Positions 52,121 through 61,534 of a stretch of 64,000 nucleotides of DNA are shown one piece after another. The number at the start of each line of letters is the position of its first letter. Position 1 is the stretch's first letter. Source of the DNA: Jeotgalicoccus saudimassiliensis (GTDB taxonomy: Bacteria > Bacillota > Bacilli > Staphylococcales > Salinicoccaceae); NCBI RefSeq assembly GCF_000756715.1, contig NZ_CCSE01000001.1, positions 1,394,001-1,458,000 of the forward strand, in the 5' to 3' direction. The notes under the pieces were generated by a model that was not told the DNA's origin, did not search any database, and saw only the letters and a list, made by a program, of their open reading frames with translations. The position numbers were made by a program, and so were the translations under genes.

Positions 52121-52150
52121 AAATCCGAAGAGATATCTCTTCGGATTTTT
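52119..52150. terminator. Bidirectional terminator between the S66 peptidase and mgtE
   Basis: AAAAATCCGAAGAGAT followed directly by ATCTCTTCGGATTTTT, a perfect 32-bp palindrome overlapping the stop codon of the S66 gene and abutting that of mgtE. Confidence 0.9.
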
Positions 52151-53502
52151 CACATTAAATATGATAAAAATGCTGTTGCAATTCCAAAATAAATTAACAG
52201 TGACAATATATCATTAATGGTTGTAATCAATGGACCTGAAGCCACTGCCGGGTCAACATTTAATTTATTTAAAATAAGCGGTATAACTGTTCCCGCAATT
52301 GTTCCTATGATTAAAGTACACAATAATGATACACCTATAACCATTCCTAATATCAGACTGTTCTGCCACAGGTAGGCAATGATAAATATAAGCAGTCCGC
52401 ATGTGAGACCGATATATATACCTACCTTTAACTCTCTTACTAAAAGATTTATGACCTGTTTTGTATTGATTTTTTCTTTAGCCAGTCCTCTGATGACTAC
52501 AGCCAGTGACTGGGTTCCAGTATTACCTGTCATACCTGCGACCATCGGCATAAAGAATGCTAATGCAACGACTTCTTCCAGTGTTTCTTCAAAGCTTGCA
52601 ATAATACTGCCGGAAACGATACCGATAAACAGCAGAAGTATCAGCCAAGCTAATCTTCTTTTTGCTGCAGTGACAGGCTTGGTATTGAAATCTATTGATT
52701 TTCCCGATGCAGAAAACTTTTCAATATCTTCTTCAGCTTCCTGATACACGACATCCAAAATATCGTCAATCGTAACAATACCGAGCAGTTTTTCATGTTC
52801 ATCAACGACTGGAATCGTCACAAAGTCATAACGCTGAATCATTCTTGCTACTTCTTCCTGATCCATTAAGGCATCAACTTTTAAAATCCTTGTCTGCATA
52901 ATATCTGCAATTTCCGTCTGCATATCTGCAAGCAGCAGTTCCCGGTAAGATACTATTCCTACAAGTCTTTTATCGTCATCAATGACATACAGATAGTTTA
53001 AGTACTCGGCGAGTTCTGCAAAATGTTTCAATTTATCGACCGCTTCACGAACCGTATAAGATTGATTAATCCAAACCATCTGGTTGTTCATTATTCTTCC
53101 GGCTGTTTCCGGCGGATAAGCCAAAATATTTTCAATATCGGCAGAGAGCGCTTTATCTAAATATGACAGCACTTCTGCAGACTTTTCTGCTCCCAGCTGG
53201 CTCAGCATGGATACGAGATCATCATTGTTCATCTCAGTCACTGACAGAGAAACTTTTTTCCAGTCCAAGGTTTTAATTACTGCAAGCTGGTTTTTCCCAT
53301 CGAGCTCAGACAATAGATCTGCCAGCAGAGGAATTGAAATAAACTCAAGAAATATTTCTTGTTCATCGGAAGAAAGTTTTATAAAAATACGTGTTAAATC
53401 ATATTTCTGTAAATCTTTTATATTCTCAAAAAATGCTTCCTTGTCCTGTTGCTGAATAGTATATGTAACGCTGTGAACAAGCTGATTTAAATTTTGAACC
53501 AT
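52150..53502 (-). CDS. mgtE: Magnesium transporter MgtE
   Basis: A 450-residue channel: cytoplasmic N domain (about 1-130), two CBS domains (about 135-255) that sense Mg2+, a plug helix, and five C-terminal helices with 'FMPMVAGMTGNTGTQSLAVVIRGLA' (pore region) and 'VIPLILNKLNVDPAVASGPLITTINDILSLLIYF'. No M-box fits in the 18-bp gap to the gene in front, so it is translated from an operon with the Xre/DUF1232 gene. Confidence 0.93.
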   Translation of the reverse strand: MVQNLNQLVHSVTYTIQQQDKEAFFENIKDLQKYDLTRIFIKLSSDEQEIFLEFISIPLLADLLSELDGKNQLAVIKTLDWKKVSLSVTEMNNDDLVSMLSQLGAEKSAEVLSYLDKALSADIENILAYPPETAGRIMNNQMVWINQSYTVREAVDKLKHFAELAEYLNYLYVIDDDKRLVGIVSYRELLLADMQTEIADIMQTRILKVDALMDQEEVARMIQRYDFVTIPVVDEHEKLLGIVTIDDILDVVYQEAEEDIEKFSASGKSIDFNTKPVTAAKRRLAWLILLLFIGIVSGSIIASFEETLEEVVALAFFMPMVAGMTGNTGTQSLAVVIRGLAKEKINTKQVINLLVRELKVGIYIGLTCGLLIFIIAYLWQNSLILGMVIGVSLLCTLIIGTIAGTVIPLILNKLNVDPAVASGPLITTINDILSLLIYFGIATAFLSYLM

Positions 53503-53520
53503 TCTACTCAGTCTCCTCAG

Positions 53521-54153
53521 CTAAAGCAGTATATTTTTATTTTCCAAACGCTGTGAGATCGCCTGCACAATAAATGCATCATCCAATAAACCGACCGGCA
53601 ATAAATAGTCCGGCAGCAAATCTGTTGTTACTATAAAATAAAGTAAAGCTGCTCCAATAAGTATTTGATCCCTGGTATGACCGTGTCCATTTATAAAATG
53701 AGCGTACATTGCTTTGAGCTGTTCCACATATTTACCAATACCCGCGGTTTCTTTCATCTTAGTGTCAAACTCTGCAACTATCTTCTCTTGACCTGCTGCT
53801 GTCTGGCTGTAAGTTTCAAAATTCGAAATTTCCTGATTCACACGCTCAAATGAAATACTTTCATTAACGTCAGTCAATTCCTCTGCTATTTTCTGCACTG
53901 CTTCCCACGTTTGTTCAAGGTCATCTTTAACAGGTTTCCCATACCCCGCAAGCTCTAATAAAAAATCAAAGTCCACTGATAGACTCTCCGATAGTTTTTG
54001 AAGGTGATTTAAGTTTACCTGACGCTTGCCATTCATAATTTTAGACAATGTTGCATGGTCGATATTTACAAAAATGCTGAAGCGCCTTAGAGACATACTG
54101 CGCTTATCCATTTCATTTTTCATAAACTGATAGAGTCTATTCTGTCTTTCCAT
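53521..54153 (-). CDS. Xre-type HTH protein fused to a DUF1232 (YkvA) domain
   Basis: A 210-residue protein: helix-turn-helix at about 18-65 ('SLRRFSIFVNIDHATLSKIMNGKRQVNL'), a helical linker, then a C-terminal DUF1232 hairpin of two helices with the family motif 'ALLYFIVTTDLLPDYLLPVGLLDDAFIV'. DUF1232 domains sit in membranes and their role is unknown. It is first in a unit with mgtE; a membrane-anchored regulator of ion transport is a guess. ATG 54153 has AAAGGTG upstream; 11 upstream codons without an RBS were trimmed. Confidence 0.8.
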   Translation of the reverse strand: MERQNRLYQFMKNEMDKRSMSLRRFSIFVNIDHATLSKIMNGKRQVNLNHLQKLSESLSVDFDFLLELAGYGKPVKDDLEQTWEAVQKIAEELTDVNESISFERVNQEISNFETYSQTAAGQEKIVAEFDTKMKETAGIGKYVEQLKAMYAHFINGHGHTRDQILIGAALLYFIVTTDLLPDYLLPVGLLDDAFIVQAISQRLENKNILL

Positions 54154-54274
54154 AAAATCACCTTTCTTGCTAATATTCAATATCATGAATACTATTATAA
54201 TGGTGACAATATGTCAACATCATGTTAAATTAGATAATCTACTATAAATAAGTCAAAAAGAAAGAAGCATGATT

Positions 54275-54955
54275 ATGACAAAAAAATTGCTTATTACAGG
54301 GATATCATTTTTAATACTGTACATCTTCATTGCTGTCAGTGTCATGACTGCCAGCGGTTGGGTAAACCATCTTGATCTTTACTTTATCGAAGCCATACAG
54401 AGTACTGTCACTGACTCAAGGGCAGCGGTCATCCTAGTGATGACAGAAATCGGCGGAACCGAGGCAATTGTTGTCCTGACCTTGATTGTTACTGTGTCAT
54501 TGTTTATTAAAAAAATGTATACAGCTGCCCTTTGGTTTGGCCTGACTATTTCACTCAGTCCGGGTGTTCTCGTACATTTAATGAAACCTGTTATAGGCAG
54601 AGAACGTCCTGAATTTCTAAGACTAGCTGCAGAGTCCACATACAGCTTTCCGAGCGGTCATTCAACCGCTTCAACTGTTTTTTACGGCATGCTTGGTCTG
54701 ATACTGATTCTGTCAGTTCAAAAATTATGGAAGAAGATTATTATCGCTTTTATAACAGTTACAATTATTTTATTTGTGATGGCTTCCAGAATATATCTCG
54801 GCGTGCATTTCCCAACAGATGTACTCGCAGGATTCTCTTTCGGGGCGGCAACTGTGCTATTGTCACTCAGCTTATATCATCTGGCACTTCCAAAATTCAG
54901 CCAGTGGCTTCGTAGTAAAGATATTACTGATAAAAGTCTGTCATTATTCCAATAA
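54275..54955 (+). CDS. PAP2-family phosphatase
   Basis: A 226-residue membrane lipid phosphatase with six helices and all three PAP2 motifs: KPVIGRERP, PSGHS and SRIYLGVHFPTDVLAG. It probably dephosphorylates phosphatidic acid, phosphatidylglycerol phosphate or undecaprenyl pyrophosphate on the outer face. ATG 54275 was chosen over ATG 54269 because AAAGAAG is correctly spaced only for it. Confidence 0.9.
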   Translation: MTKKLLITGISFLILYIFIAVSVMTASGWVNHLDLYFIEAIQSTVTDSRAAVILVMTEIGGTEAIVVLTLIVTVSLFIKKMYTAALWFGLTISLSPGVLVHLMKPVIGRERPEFLRLAAESTYSFPSGHSTASTVFYGMLGLILILSVQKLWKKIIIAFITVTIILFVMASRIYLGVHFPTDVLAGFSFGAATVLLSLSLYHLALPKFSQWLRSKDITDKSLSLFQ

Positions 54956-54986
54956 AAAAGCATTGCCAATTACGGCAATGCTTTTT
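54955..54986. terminator. Bidirectional terminator between PAP2 and the binding-protein gene
   Basis: AAAAAGCATTGCC / GGCAATGCTTTTT with a 6-nt loop. Confidence 0.88.
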
Positions 54987-54992
54987 GCTGTC

Positions 54993-56666
54993 TTATTCAG
55001 GGAATGTTACATTTTCAATTCTGACGATTCCTACCGGGTCTAGTTCAACACCGTCTACAAGTGTATTGTTTACACCGACACCAAGCTGACCGTAGTATAA
55101 CGGTGTAATAGGCAGATCTTCCATTAATATTTCTTGTGCTGTTGCATATGCTTCAACACGTTCGTTCTCATCAGAAGTCTGCTGTCCTTCTTCTAAATAA
55201 CCATCAAGCTCAGGATTAGAGTAATTCCAGCGGTTTCCTGACCCGTCCTGTGAGTCTGTATGGAACATCGGGTACAGCCCATAGTTTGGATCCCCTGTCA
55301 CTGTAATCCACTGAAGCATGAACATATCATGGTTACCTTGATTAGCCATATCTAAAAACGCACCAAATTCATATTGTTCAATCTTTACATCGATGCCGAT
55401 TTCTCCTAAAGATTCCTGCATTATTAATGCGATATCTCTATTTTGTTCTGAATCCGATGTCCAGATAGTAGTATCGAAACCGTCAGGCATGCTGGAATTA
55501 GCCATATATTCTTTTGCTAAATCCAAATCAAATGCCACTTCTTCCATGTCTTCATTGTGAGCGAAAACAGAGGGCGAAATATGATTTTTTGCATGGATAC
55601 CGCGGTTATCCAGCACGCCGCTTATAATTTGCTCTCTGTCCAGAGCATGTGATATTGCCTTTCTGACATTTTCATCGTCAAAAGGTTCTTTTGTATAGTT
55701 GAATGCAAGGTAAGTCATTGATAAGCCGTCCTGGTCAATAATGTCTGTTGATTCATGATCTCGGACTCGGTCCATTGATGACGGATCTACAGTATCTGTA
55801 ATGCTGATACCTCCTGTTTCCAACTCAGCCAGACGCGATGAATTCTCAGGGATAACACGATAAGTAACTGTATTAAATTGACGTTCTCCACCGTGGAAAT
55901 CCTCAAATTTTTCTAAGACAATTTCGTTACCGGGTATGCGTTCCTGTAACTTCAAGTGACCTGTACCGTCCGGTTTTTCAGAAATAACAGCACCGACATA
56001 GGTACCGATGTCTTCCGAGACAGCTTCAAAGTCTGTACCTCCTTGTTCACGCAAGTCATAATACTCTTCCAGAGTGACGTCCGAGCCTGCTTCATCTAAA
56101 GCATTTTGATAGTCTTCATCGATAACTTCTTTACTTAAAATACCTGCTGTATTGTGTGCAAGATGACTCGGCAGCGGTGTAAATGGATAATCTGTTGTTA
56201 AAACAATTTCATAGTCATCTGTAATCTCAATATTGTTAATCATCTCGAACATAAATGCAGCTGATGAACCTACTGAAGGGTCGACTACACGTTCAAGTGT
56301 CGCTTTAACATCTTCAGCAGTAAACTCACTGCCGTTATGAAAAGTGGCACCTTCTTTAAGACCGAGTGTCCACTTATCCCCATCCTGTTCAAATGAAGTA
56401 GCAAGACCTTCTGTTAATTCTAAATCGACTGTTTGTTCAATTAAAGTATCGTAAATCTGAGTTCTCAGCTGCGCGGAGGGTATATCATTCGATACGTGAG
56501 GATCCAGTGATACTGCTTCACTAATCATCCCAATCACTAAATCTCCCCCGCCGGATTCAGCTTCCGTATCCCCTTCAGCCGCTTCATCCACATCACTGTC
56601 GTCCGTACAGGCCGCAAGTACTAAAAGCATTGTAAAAAGCATTAATAGCCACAATTTCTTTTGCAT
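54993..56666 (-). CDS. Family-5 (peptide/glutathione type) solute-binding lipoprotein, orphan
   Basis: A 557-residue extracellular binding lipoprotein: MQKKLWLLMLFTMLLVLAAC (lipobox LAAC), an acidic linker, then the SBP_bac_5 fold ('MISEAVSLDPHVSNDIPSAQLRTQIYDTL', 'GATFHNGSEFTAEDVKATLERV', 'MTYLAFNYTKEPFDDENVRKAISHALDRE'). The sequence is in the range of Firmicutes proteins annotated as glutathione-binding. No permease or ATPase genes are adjacent; the next two genes upstream on the same strand encode hydrolases of gamma-glutamyl bonds. ATG 56666 chosen (GGGG RBS, lipoprotein N-terminus). Confidence 0.88.
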   Translation of the reverse strand: MQKKLWLLMLFTMLLVLAACTDDSDVDEAAEGDTEAESGGGDLVIGMISEAVSLDPHVSNDIPSAQLRTQIYDTLIEQTVDLELTEGLATSFEQDGDKWTLGLKEGATFHNGSEFTAEDVKATLERVVDPSVGSSAAFMFEMINNIEITDDYEIVLTTDYPFTPLPSHLAHNTAGILSKEVIDEDYQNALDEAGSDVTLEEYYDLREQGGTDFEAVSEDIGTYVGAVISEKPDGTGHLKLQERIPGNEIVLEKFEDFHGGERQFNTVTYRVIPENSSRLAELETGGISITDTVDPSSMDRVRDHESTDIIDQDGLSMTYLAFNYTKEPFDDENVRKAISHALDREQIISGVLDNRGIHAKNHISPSVFAHNEDMEEVAFDLDLAKEYMANSSMPDGFDTTIWTSDSEQNRDIALIMQESLGEIGIDVKIEQYEFGAFLDMANQGNHDMFMLQWITVTGDPNYGLYPMFHTDSQDGSGNRWNYSNPELDGYLEEGQQTSDENERVEAYATAQEILMEDLPITPLYYGQLGVGVNNTLVDGVELDPVGIVRIENVTFPE

Positions 56667-56761
56667 AAAACACTTCATCCCCTTTATATGTATACGCTTA
56701 CAAACCAGTATACCTTTCGGGAATCGAAATGACAATCTGTTTTTTTAAAGATTCTGTTAAT

Positions 56762-57475
56762 TTAGCGTTGGAGTTGTGCGGCTGCTTTTATAAATGCTCT
56801 GAATATTTTCTTTGATGCTTCGTCTACTAAATAAGTTCCTTCGGGATGCCACTGAATACCGATAACAAAATCGTGCTGAGCACTCTCCACCGCTTCGACA
56901 ATTCTGTCGTCTGTCATTGCAGAAACTTGCAAACCCTCCGCCGGGTATTTGTTTGCCTGATGATGAAAACTGTTTGTCCTAATTTCTGTCTCACCGAGAA
57001 TCTCATGAAGTTTCGTACCTTCTATAATGTTAACTTTATGGGATAAATAATCTTTCGCAGCATCCTGGTTATGCTTCATCGTACTGTCGCCGTGCTGGGA
57101 ATAGATATCCTGATACATCGTGCCGCCCTGCTGCACATTTAATATTTGAGCTCCCCGGCATATACCGAGAATCGGCTTGCCTGCTTCAAGGGCATATTCT
57201 ATCAGTTTCATTTCATAGAGATCACGCCCTGGTTCTATCGCACCCATTTTCTGATGCGGACTTTCTCCAAAAAATGAAGGCTCAATATCATCACCGCCTG
57301 ATAGCAGCAGTCCGTCAATATTCTCTATCTGCTTTTTAATTAATACGTCGTCTTCTACCTTAGCCAGTATTACCGGTACACCTTCTTCACCTGCTATCGC
57401 AATACTGTAATTCTCAGGCAGCCTGAGTCCGTCATTGCTTATAAACGTTGTTACACCAATAACCGGGTTAGTCAT
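56762..57475 (-). CDS. Gamma-glutamyl-gamma-aminobutyrate hydrolase-like peptidase C26, copy 2
   Basis: A 237-residue class I glutamine-amidotransferase-fold hydrolase of the PuuD group. Nucleophile in GICRGAQIL, catalytic pair in GIQWHPEGTY, substrate loop LLSGGDDIEPSFF. The family cleaves gamma-glutamyl bonds (gamma-Glu-GABA, some gamma-glutamyl amines). RBS AAGGAG; ATG 57475. It lies 95 bp before the binding protein on the same strand. Not HisH: the nucleophile context and length differ. Confidence 0.87.
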   Translation of the reverse strand: MTNPVIGVTTFISNDGLRLPENYSIAIAGEEGVPVILAKVEDDVLIKKQIENIDGLLLSGGDDIEPSFFGESPHQKMGAIEPGRDLYEMKLIEYALEAGKPILGICRGAQILNVQQGGTMYQDIYSQHGDSTMKHNQDAAKDYLSHKVNIIEGTKLHEILGETEIRTNSFHHQANKYPAEGLQVSAMTDDRIVEAVESAQHDFVIGIQWHPEGTYLVDEASKKIFRAFIKAAAQLQR

Positions 57476-57556
57476 ATACTCTCTCCTTACATTTAGCATT
57501 TCCCTTAGATTTTATCAGAATATTTAAAACTTAACACTAAAAAGAAAAACAGCAGT

Positions 57557-58267
57557 TTATTTACCTGCTGCTTCTACAAATCTTCTTATAATATTCTGAG
57601 AGGATTCATCAGTATGATAACGCTCCTCAGGGTGCCACTGCAGTCCGATAACGAAGTCGTGCTCAGTACTCTCTATCGCTTCTATAATGCCGTCGTTTGT
57701 TTTGGCAGCAACTTGGAATCCCGGTGCGACTTCATTTACCGCCTGGTGATGGTTGCTGATTGTAAATATTTCTTCCTGTTTAACAATATCGTACATCTTA
57801 CTATCTTTTTTAATATTCACTTTATGAGTGAAATGCTCTTTGCTGTCATTTCTCTGGTGTTTAATCAATTCTGTACCTTCTTCTATCTGACTGTAAATAT
57901 CCTGGTATATCGTTCCGCCCTCGTGAATATTCAGCATATGTGAACCGCGGCAGATGCCGAGAACTGGTATGTCTCTTTCCAAAGCGTAATCGATAAGTTT
58001 CCATTCATACTCATCACGTTCAGGTTCTATATTACCTAGTTTCTGATGCGGATCCTGATCATATAATGCCGGATCCACATCATCGCCGCCGGTCAGCAGC
58101 AATGCATCTATATTCTCAACTTGCGCTTTAATTAAATCTTCATTCTCAATTTCAGGTAGCAGCACCGGAACCCCATGTTCTCTGCTGATGACATCTATAA
58201 ATCTCTTAGGGACTTCCTGATTGTTTTTACCGATAAAAGTTGTGATTCCTATAAGCGACTGCTTCAT
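57557..58267 (-). CDS. Gamma-glutamyl-gamma-aminobutyrate hydrolase-like peptidase C26, copy 1
   Basis: A 236-residue paralogue of the preceding gene (same loop order: LLTGGDDVDPALY, GICRGSHMLN, GLQWHPEERY). Clear RBS (AAGGAG) for ATG 58267. The duplicated pair suggests two gamma-glutamyl substrates or a heterodimer. With the downstream binding protein it may form a scavenging unit for gamma-glutamyl compounds; the link is by position only. Confidence 0.87.
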   Translation of the reverse strand: MKQSLIGITTFIGKNNQEVPKRFIDVISREHGVPVLLPEIENEDLIKAQVENIDALLLTGGDDVDPALYDQDPHQKLGNIEPERDEYEWKLIDYALERDIPVLGICRGSHMLNIHEGGTIYQDIYSQIEEGTELIKHQRNDSKEHFTHKVNIKKDSKMYDIVKQEEIFTISNHHQAVNEVAPGFQVAAKTNDGIIEAIESTEHDFVIGLQWHPEERYHTDESSQNIIRRFVEAAGK

Positions 58268-58358
58268 AATGATTACTCCTTCTATATTCAATTCTAAACT
58301 CAATAGCTATATATAGCCGGATTCAAAAGTTTTTAATCATTTTGAACATAAAAATTAA

Positions 58359-58391
58359 AAAAAGGCATCTCCGGAATGGATATGCCTTTTT
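58359..58391 (-). terminator. Intrinsic terminator of the mhq operon
   Basis: AAAAAGGCAT / ATGCCTTTTT with an inner TCC/GGA pair; on the minus strand it is followed by T residues. The 133 bp from 58268 to 58400 hold nothing else. Confidence 0.82.
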
Positions 58392-58400
58392 ACTGTATTA

Positions 58401-58997
58401 TTAATGTTTGTTCAGCCATTCTTTACCTGCAACGAGCGCTTCCTGAGGAAGTGTATGCCCGTTCACCCAGATATGCGTTACATCGGCGTTACGTTCTTCA
58501 AACAGTCTGATTACTCTTTCACTTTCAGACTCTGGTACTATAGGATCTCCTTTACCTAATGACAGGAATACTTTAACATCGCTGAAGTCATGTTTTTTCT
58601 CAAGGTCTGTTGGATATAATGGGGCAAACAGCATTGCTTTTTTAAATTTTTCTTCCTGCTGCAGCATTAACTGAATTGCAATATTCGAGCCGTTTGAGAA
58701 TCCGACGAAGATTACATCTCTTAACTTAAAATCGTGTTCTTCCGCTTTGTCTGCAATAAATTTATACAGTTCGTTACCGCGGAATTCAAGGTCTTCCCAA
58801 TCATAGTTTCCTTCGCCGAGACGGCGGAAGTAGCGGTTCATACCATTTTCTTTTACGTTACCGCGAATGCTGAGAACATTATACTCAGGATTTAAAGCTT
58901 GTGCCAACGGCAGTAAATCTGTTTCTGTTCCGCCTGTACCGTGAAGTAAAACAAATACCGGTGCACCTTTTTTATTCTCGTTATAAATATGTTCCAT
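58401..58997 (-). CDS. mhqD: Alpha/beta hydrolase of the MhqD carboxylesterase type
   Basis: A 198-residue esterase/phospholipase-like hydrolase with oxyanion segment VLLHGTGGTETDLL, nucleophile elbow GFSNGSN and catalytic His in VNGHTLPQEA. MhqD homologues belong to the MhqR regulon of Bacillus and Staphylococcus and help withstand quinones. It is the last gene of an operon starting with mhqR. Confidence 0.87.
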   Translation of the reverse strand: MEHIYNENKKGAPVFVLLHGTGGTETDLLPLAQALNPEYNVLSIRGNVKENGMNRYFRRLGEGNYDWEDLEFRGNELYKFIADKAEEHDFKLRDVIFVGFSNGSNIAIQLMLQQEEKFKKAMLFAPLYPTDLEKKHDFSDVKVFLSLGKGDPIVPESESERVIRLFEERNADVTHIWVNGHTLPQEALVAGKEWLNKH

Positions 58998-59016
58998 AAA
59001 TTATCGCTCCTAAAAA

Positions 59017-59631
59017 TTATTTGGGTCTTTCTATCGTAAACATCCGGCCGATTTCTGCGTAATCATTGCCCGCCAGTCTGCTGACCGCGCCAAGCTGTTC
59101 TACATCAACATAGCCGTTTTCAGCATTATACACTGACTCATCCAGATGAAAGTGTTCAATTTTTAAAAACAGGACGTCAGTTGTCGGCTCATCACCGTCA
59201 TAAATAACATGCCTATCATAAAGCGTAGTCTCAAATCTTGCTTTCGCTTCTTTTAAACCCGGCACTTTTATCGATTCAGATTCAACCGGGGTAAAGTCGG
59301 CATAGTTCAATTCACTGTCTTCCGGTGCAAGCTGTGCTGCTGTAATATTAGCAAGTTCCACATTCGACATATCAACAACGTGAACGACCGCTTCTTTACC
59401 GGACATAATATTTCTCGCTGTATCTTTCGGTTCGCTGCTGATTCTCTGCACTGCAATCGACAGAATCGCCGGTCTGTAAGTGACAATATTGAAATAGCTG
59501 AACGGTGCCACGTTAACGACCCCGTCTGCTGATTCCGTTGATACTAATGCAATAGGTCTCGGTACAACCGTGCCGATCAGTATTTTATTTTTCTCTTTAG
59601 TAGTTAAATCATCTTTTGAAAAGCTGAACAT
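59017..59631 (-). CDS. Flavin reductase-like FMN-binding protein
   Basis: A 204-residue flavin-reductase-domain protein (YwrF-type): 'KILIGTVVPRPIALVSTES', 'VNVAPFSYFNIVTYRPAILSIAV', 'KDTARNIMSGKEAVVHVV'. It binds FMN and probably supplies reduced flavin or reduces quinone-like electrophiles directly. Located between mhqD and the two dioxygenase genes with short gaps (19 and 13 bp), so it is part of the same operon; it is not a canonical member of the S. aureus mhqRED operon. Confidence 0.85.
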   Translation of the reverse strand: MFSFSKDDLTTKEKNKILIGTVVPRPIALVSTESADGVVNVAPFSYFNIVTYRPAILSIAVQRISSEPKDTARNIMSGKEAVVHVVDMSNVELANITAAQLAPEDSELNYADFTPVESESIKVPGLKEAKARFETTLYDRHVIYDGDEPTTDVLFLKIEHFHLDESVYNAENGYVDVEQLGAVSRLAGNDYAEIGRMFTIERPK

Positions 59632-59644
59632 GATATATCGCCCC

Positions 59645-60538
59645 TTAAAGGTTTAGCTTCGGCATTGTTCTTTCGTACTCTTCTCTTTTGTGCTCGTACT
59701 GCGGCGGAAGCTGCATAGAAGAGCCAAGTTCTGATTTATCTTCATCTACATCGAAGCCCGGTTCATCAGTCGCGAATTCAAATACAACATCGCCCCGCTC
59801 GCTCGTATATATCGATTTAAAATAGTTTCTGTCTCTGACTTCAGTAACACCGAAATTCTTGCTTTGAAGTAATATCTGCCATTCTTCTAAAACTTCCAGG
59901 TTCGGTACAGACCATGCAATATGATGTACTGTTCCAATACCAAAGCTGCCTCTAGGTTTTGGCGGAAGCTCAGTGACGATATGATGCTTCTCTTCACCGG
60001 CCGTTTCAAAGTGGTAGTTTCTGTCATTAATATTCAGTTCAGTTAAGCCCATTGTACGCACTAGTAATTCTTTTGTGCCGTCAGGGTTACCCGATAGTAA
60101 AACAGCGCCGTGGAACCCGATAATATCCTTTGTATCGGCTTCACTGTCACCTTCTACTAAAGCGAGCTCAAGTCCGTGAACGTCGTCAAACTGCAGTGTA
60201 TCTTTACCGAAAAGCTTTGTATGTTCAGTTTTGATATTTTGTTCTTTCAAATGATTTTCCCATTCAGTCATGCTGCCTTTAGGAATTCTAAAAGCTATTC
60301 TGCCAACTTGTCCGCTGCCTTTAACTCCCGGTCTGTCGACAACCCAGTTAAAGAACGTAATAATTGTTCCCGGACTGCCGTCATAGTCTCCAAAGTACAA
60401 ATGATAAACTCCCGGATCGTCAAAGTTTACTGTCTGTTTAACAAGTCTCAGTCCAAGTACATCTCTGTAAAATTTTATATTTTCATTAGGATCACCGACA
60501 ATTGCTGTAATGTGATGAATTCTTTTAATTGCTTCCAT
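59645..60538 (-). CDS. VOC-family ring-cleaving dioxygenase, second in the mhq operon
   Basis: A 297-residue two-module vicinal-oxygen-chelate protein. Metal ligands are likely His in RIHHITAIVG, His in TVHHIAWSV (second module) and Glu in VVFEFATDE. The 'LRLVKQTVNFDDPGVYHLYFGDYDGSPGTI' stretch is shared with MhqA/MhqE/MhqO dioxygenases that open hydroquinone rings. A diverged duplicate of the next gene upstream. Confidence 0.88.
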   Translation of the reverse strand: MEAIKRIHHITAIVGDPNENIKFYRDVLGLRLVKQTVNFDDPGVYHLYFGDYDGSPGTIITFFNWVVDRPGVKGSGQVGRIAFRIPKGSMTEWENHLKEQNIKTEHTKLFGKDTLQFDDVHGLELALVEGDSEADTKDIIGFHGAVLLSGNPDGTKELLVRTMGLTELNINDRNYHFETAGEEKHHIVTELPPKPRGSFGIGTVHHIAWSVPNLEVLEEWQILLQSKNFGVTEVRDRNYFKSIYTSERGDVVFEFATDEPGFDVDEDKSELGSSMQLPPQYEHKREEYERTMPKLNL

Positions 60539-60556
60539 TTATAATCTTCCCCTTTA

Positions 60557-61516
60557 TTATTTACTTCTTGTAGTATCAAACGGTCTGATTGCTGCTTCAA
60601 TCTGTGCGCGTTTCGGCTCTAAAAACGGCGGCAATGCAAGACTTTCACCTAATGTTTCGTACGGCTCGTCTCCCATGAATCCAGGTCCGTCTGTAGATAA
60701 TTCGATTAGAATATGGCCGACGCGTGCATATAACGCTTCAAAGTAGAAACGGTCTATAAGTCCCGAGTTGCCGATACCCATCTTGCGGTATTTATCTTCC
60801 CACGCTGCAAGTGCTGCGTGATCTTCAACTCTGAATGATACGTGGTGTACTTCACCGTAACCCTGACGTCCTTCAGTACCTTCATCTTTACGAAGAATAA
60901 CTTGACCGCCGTTACCGCCTTCGCCGACATCCAAGAGTGTTACATTCTCTTCTTCAAGAACCGGTTTCATTCCGTAAACTTCCTGAAGAACTTTTTTGAA
61001 ATCATCGTAATAGCTTACTGTAATCTCAATCGGACCAAGTCCGTATACTGCTTTATCTTCTGGTACAGGACCGTTTTTCCACGGTTTACCAGGCGCTACA
61101 CCGTCGTTATTTTCATCCGAGAATAACTGATAGCGCTGACCGTCAGACTCTTCAAACGGCAGTATTTTTTTACCGAACAGTTCTTGAATACCGCTATGCG
61201 TTACACCATTTTCTTCAAAGCGGTTTAAATAATATTCTAAAGCTGCATCGTCTGGGACTCTGAGACCAGTTCTTGAAATTGAGTTTGTGCCTCTCGACCC
61301 TTTAGGATTATTAGGGAAGTCAAAGAATGTCATATCAGTGCCCGGTGATCCTTCGTCATCTGCAAAAAACGTATGATAAGTCTGAATATCATCCTGGTTC
61401 ACTGTTTTCTTAACTAAACGCATACCGACAACTTCCGTCATAAATTTATAATTCCTCATCGCATTGTCTGTCATTGCTGTTACATGGTGTATCCCTTTTA
61501 AATTTTCATTAGTCAT
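60557..61516 (-). CDS. mhqO: VOC-family ring-cleaving dioxygenase, MhqO-like
   Basis: A 319-residue dioxygenase: GIHHVTAMT, 'GMRLVKKTVNQDDIQTYHTFFADDEGSPGTDMTFFDF', 'GTNSISRTGLRVPDDAALEYYL' and C-terminal 'GEVHHVSFRV' with 'ILIELSTDGPGFMGDE'. The N-terminal half is close to what I recall of Bacillus MhqO. It is the first enzyme gene of the operon, 18 bp after mhqR, with RBS GGAGGAAG. It acts on hydroquinone- or catechol-type compounds by iron-dependent ring opening. Confidence 0.9.
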   Translation of the reverse strand: MTNENLKGIHHVTAMTDNAMRNYKFMTEVVGMRLVKKTVNQDDIQTYHTFFADDEGSPGTDMTFFDFPNNPKGSRGTNSISRTGLRVPDDAALEYYLNRFEENGVTHSGIQELFGKKILPFEESDGQRYQLFSDENNDGVAPGKPWKNGPVPEDKAVYGLGPIEITVSYYDDFKKVLQEVYGMKPVLEEENVTLLDVGEGGNGGQVILRKDEGTEGRQGYGEVHHVSFRVEDHAALAAWEDKYRKMGIGNSGLIDRFYFEALYARVGHILIELSTDGPGFMGDEPYETLGESLALPPFLEPKRAQIEAAIRPFDTTRSK

Positions 61517-61534
61517 AATATCTTCCTCCGGTTT

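Noticed and set aside
53503-53520. M-box riboswitch before mgtE
   Set aside because: Only 18 bp separate mgtE from the upstream gene.
56762-58267. Relocated HisH among the two class-I-glutaminase-fold genes
   Set aside because: Both have the PuuD/C26 loops (LL(S/T)GGDD, GICRG, QWHPEG/E) and 236-237 residues, not the roughly 200-residue HisH with GICLGMQ.
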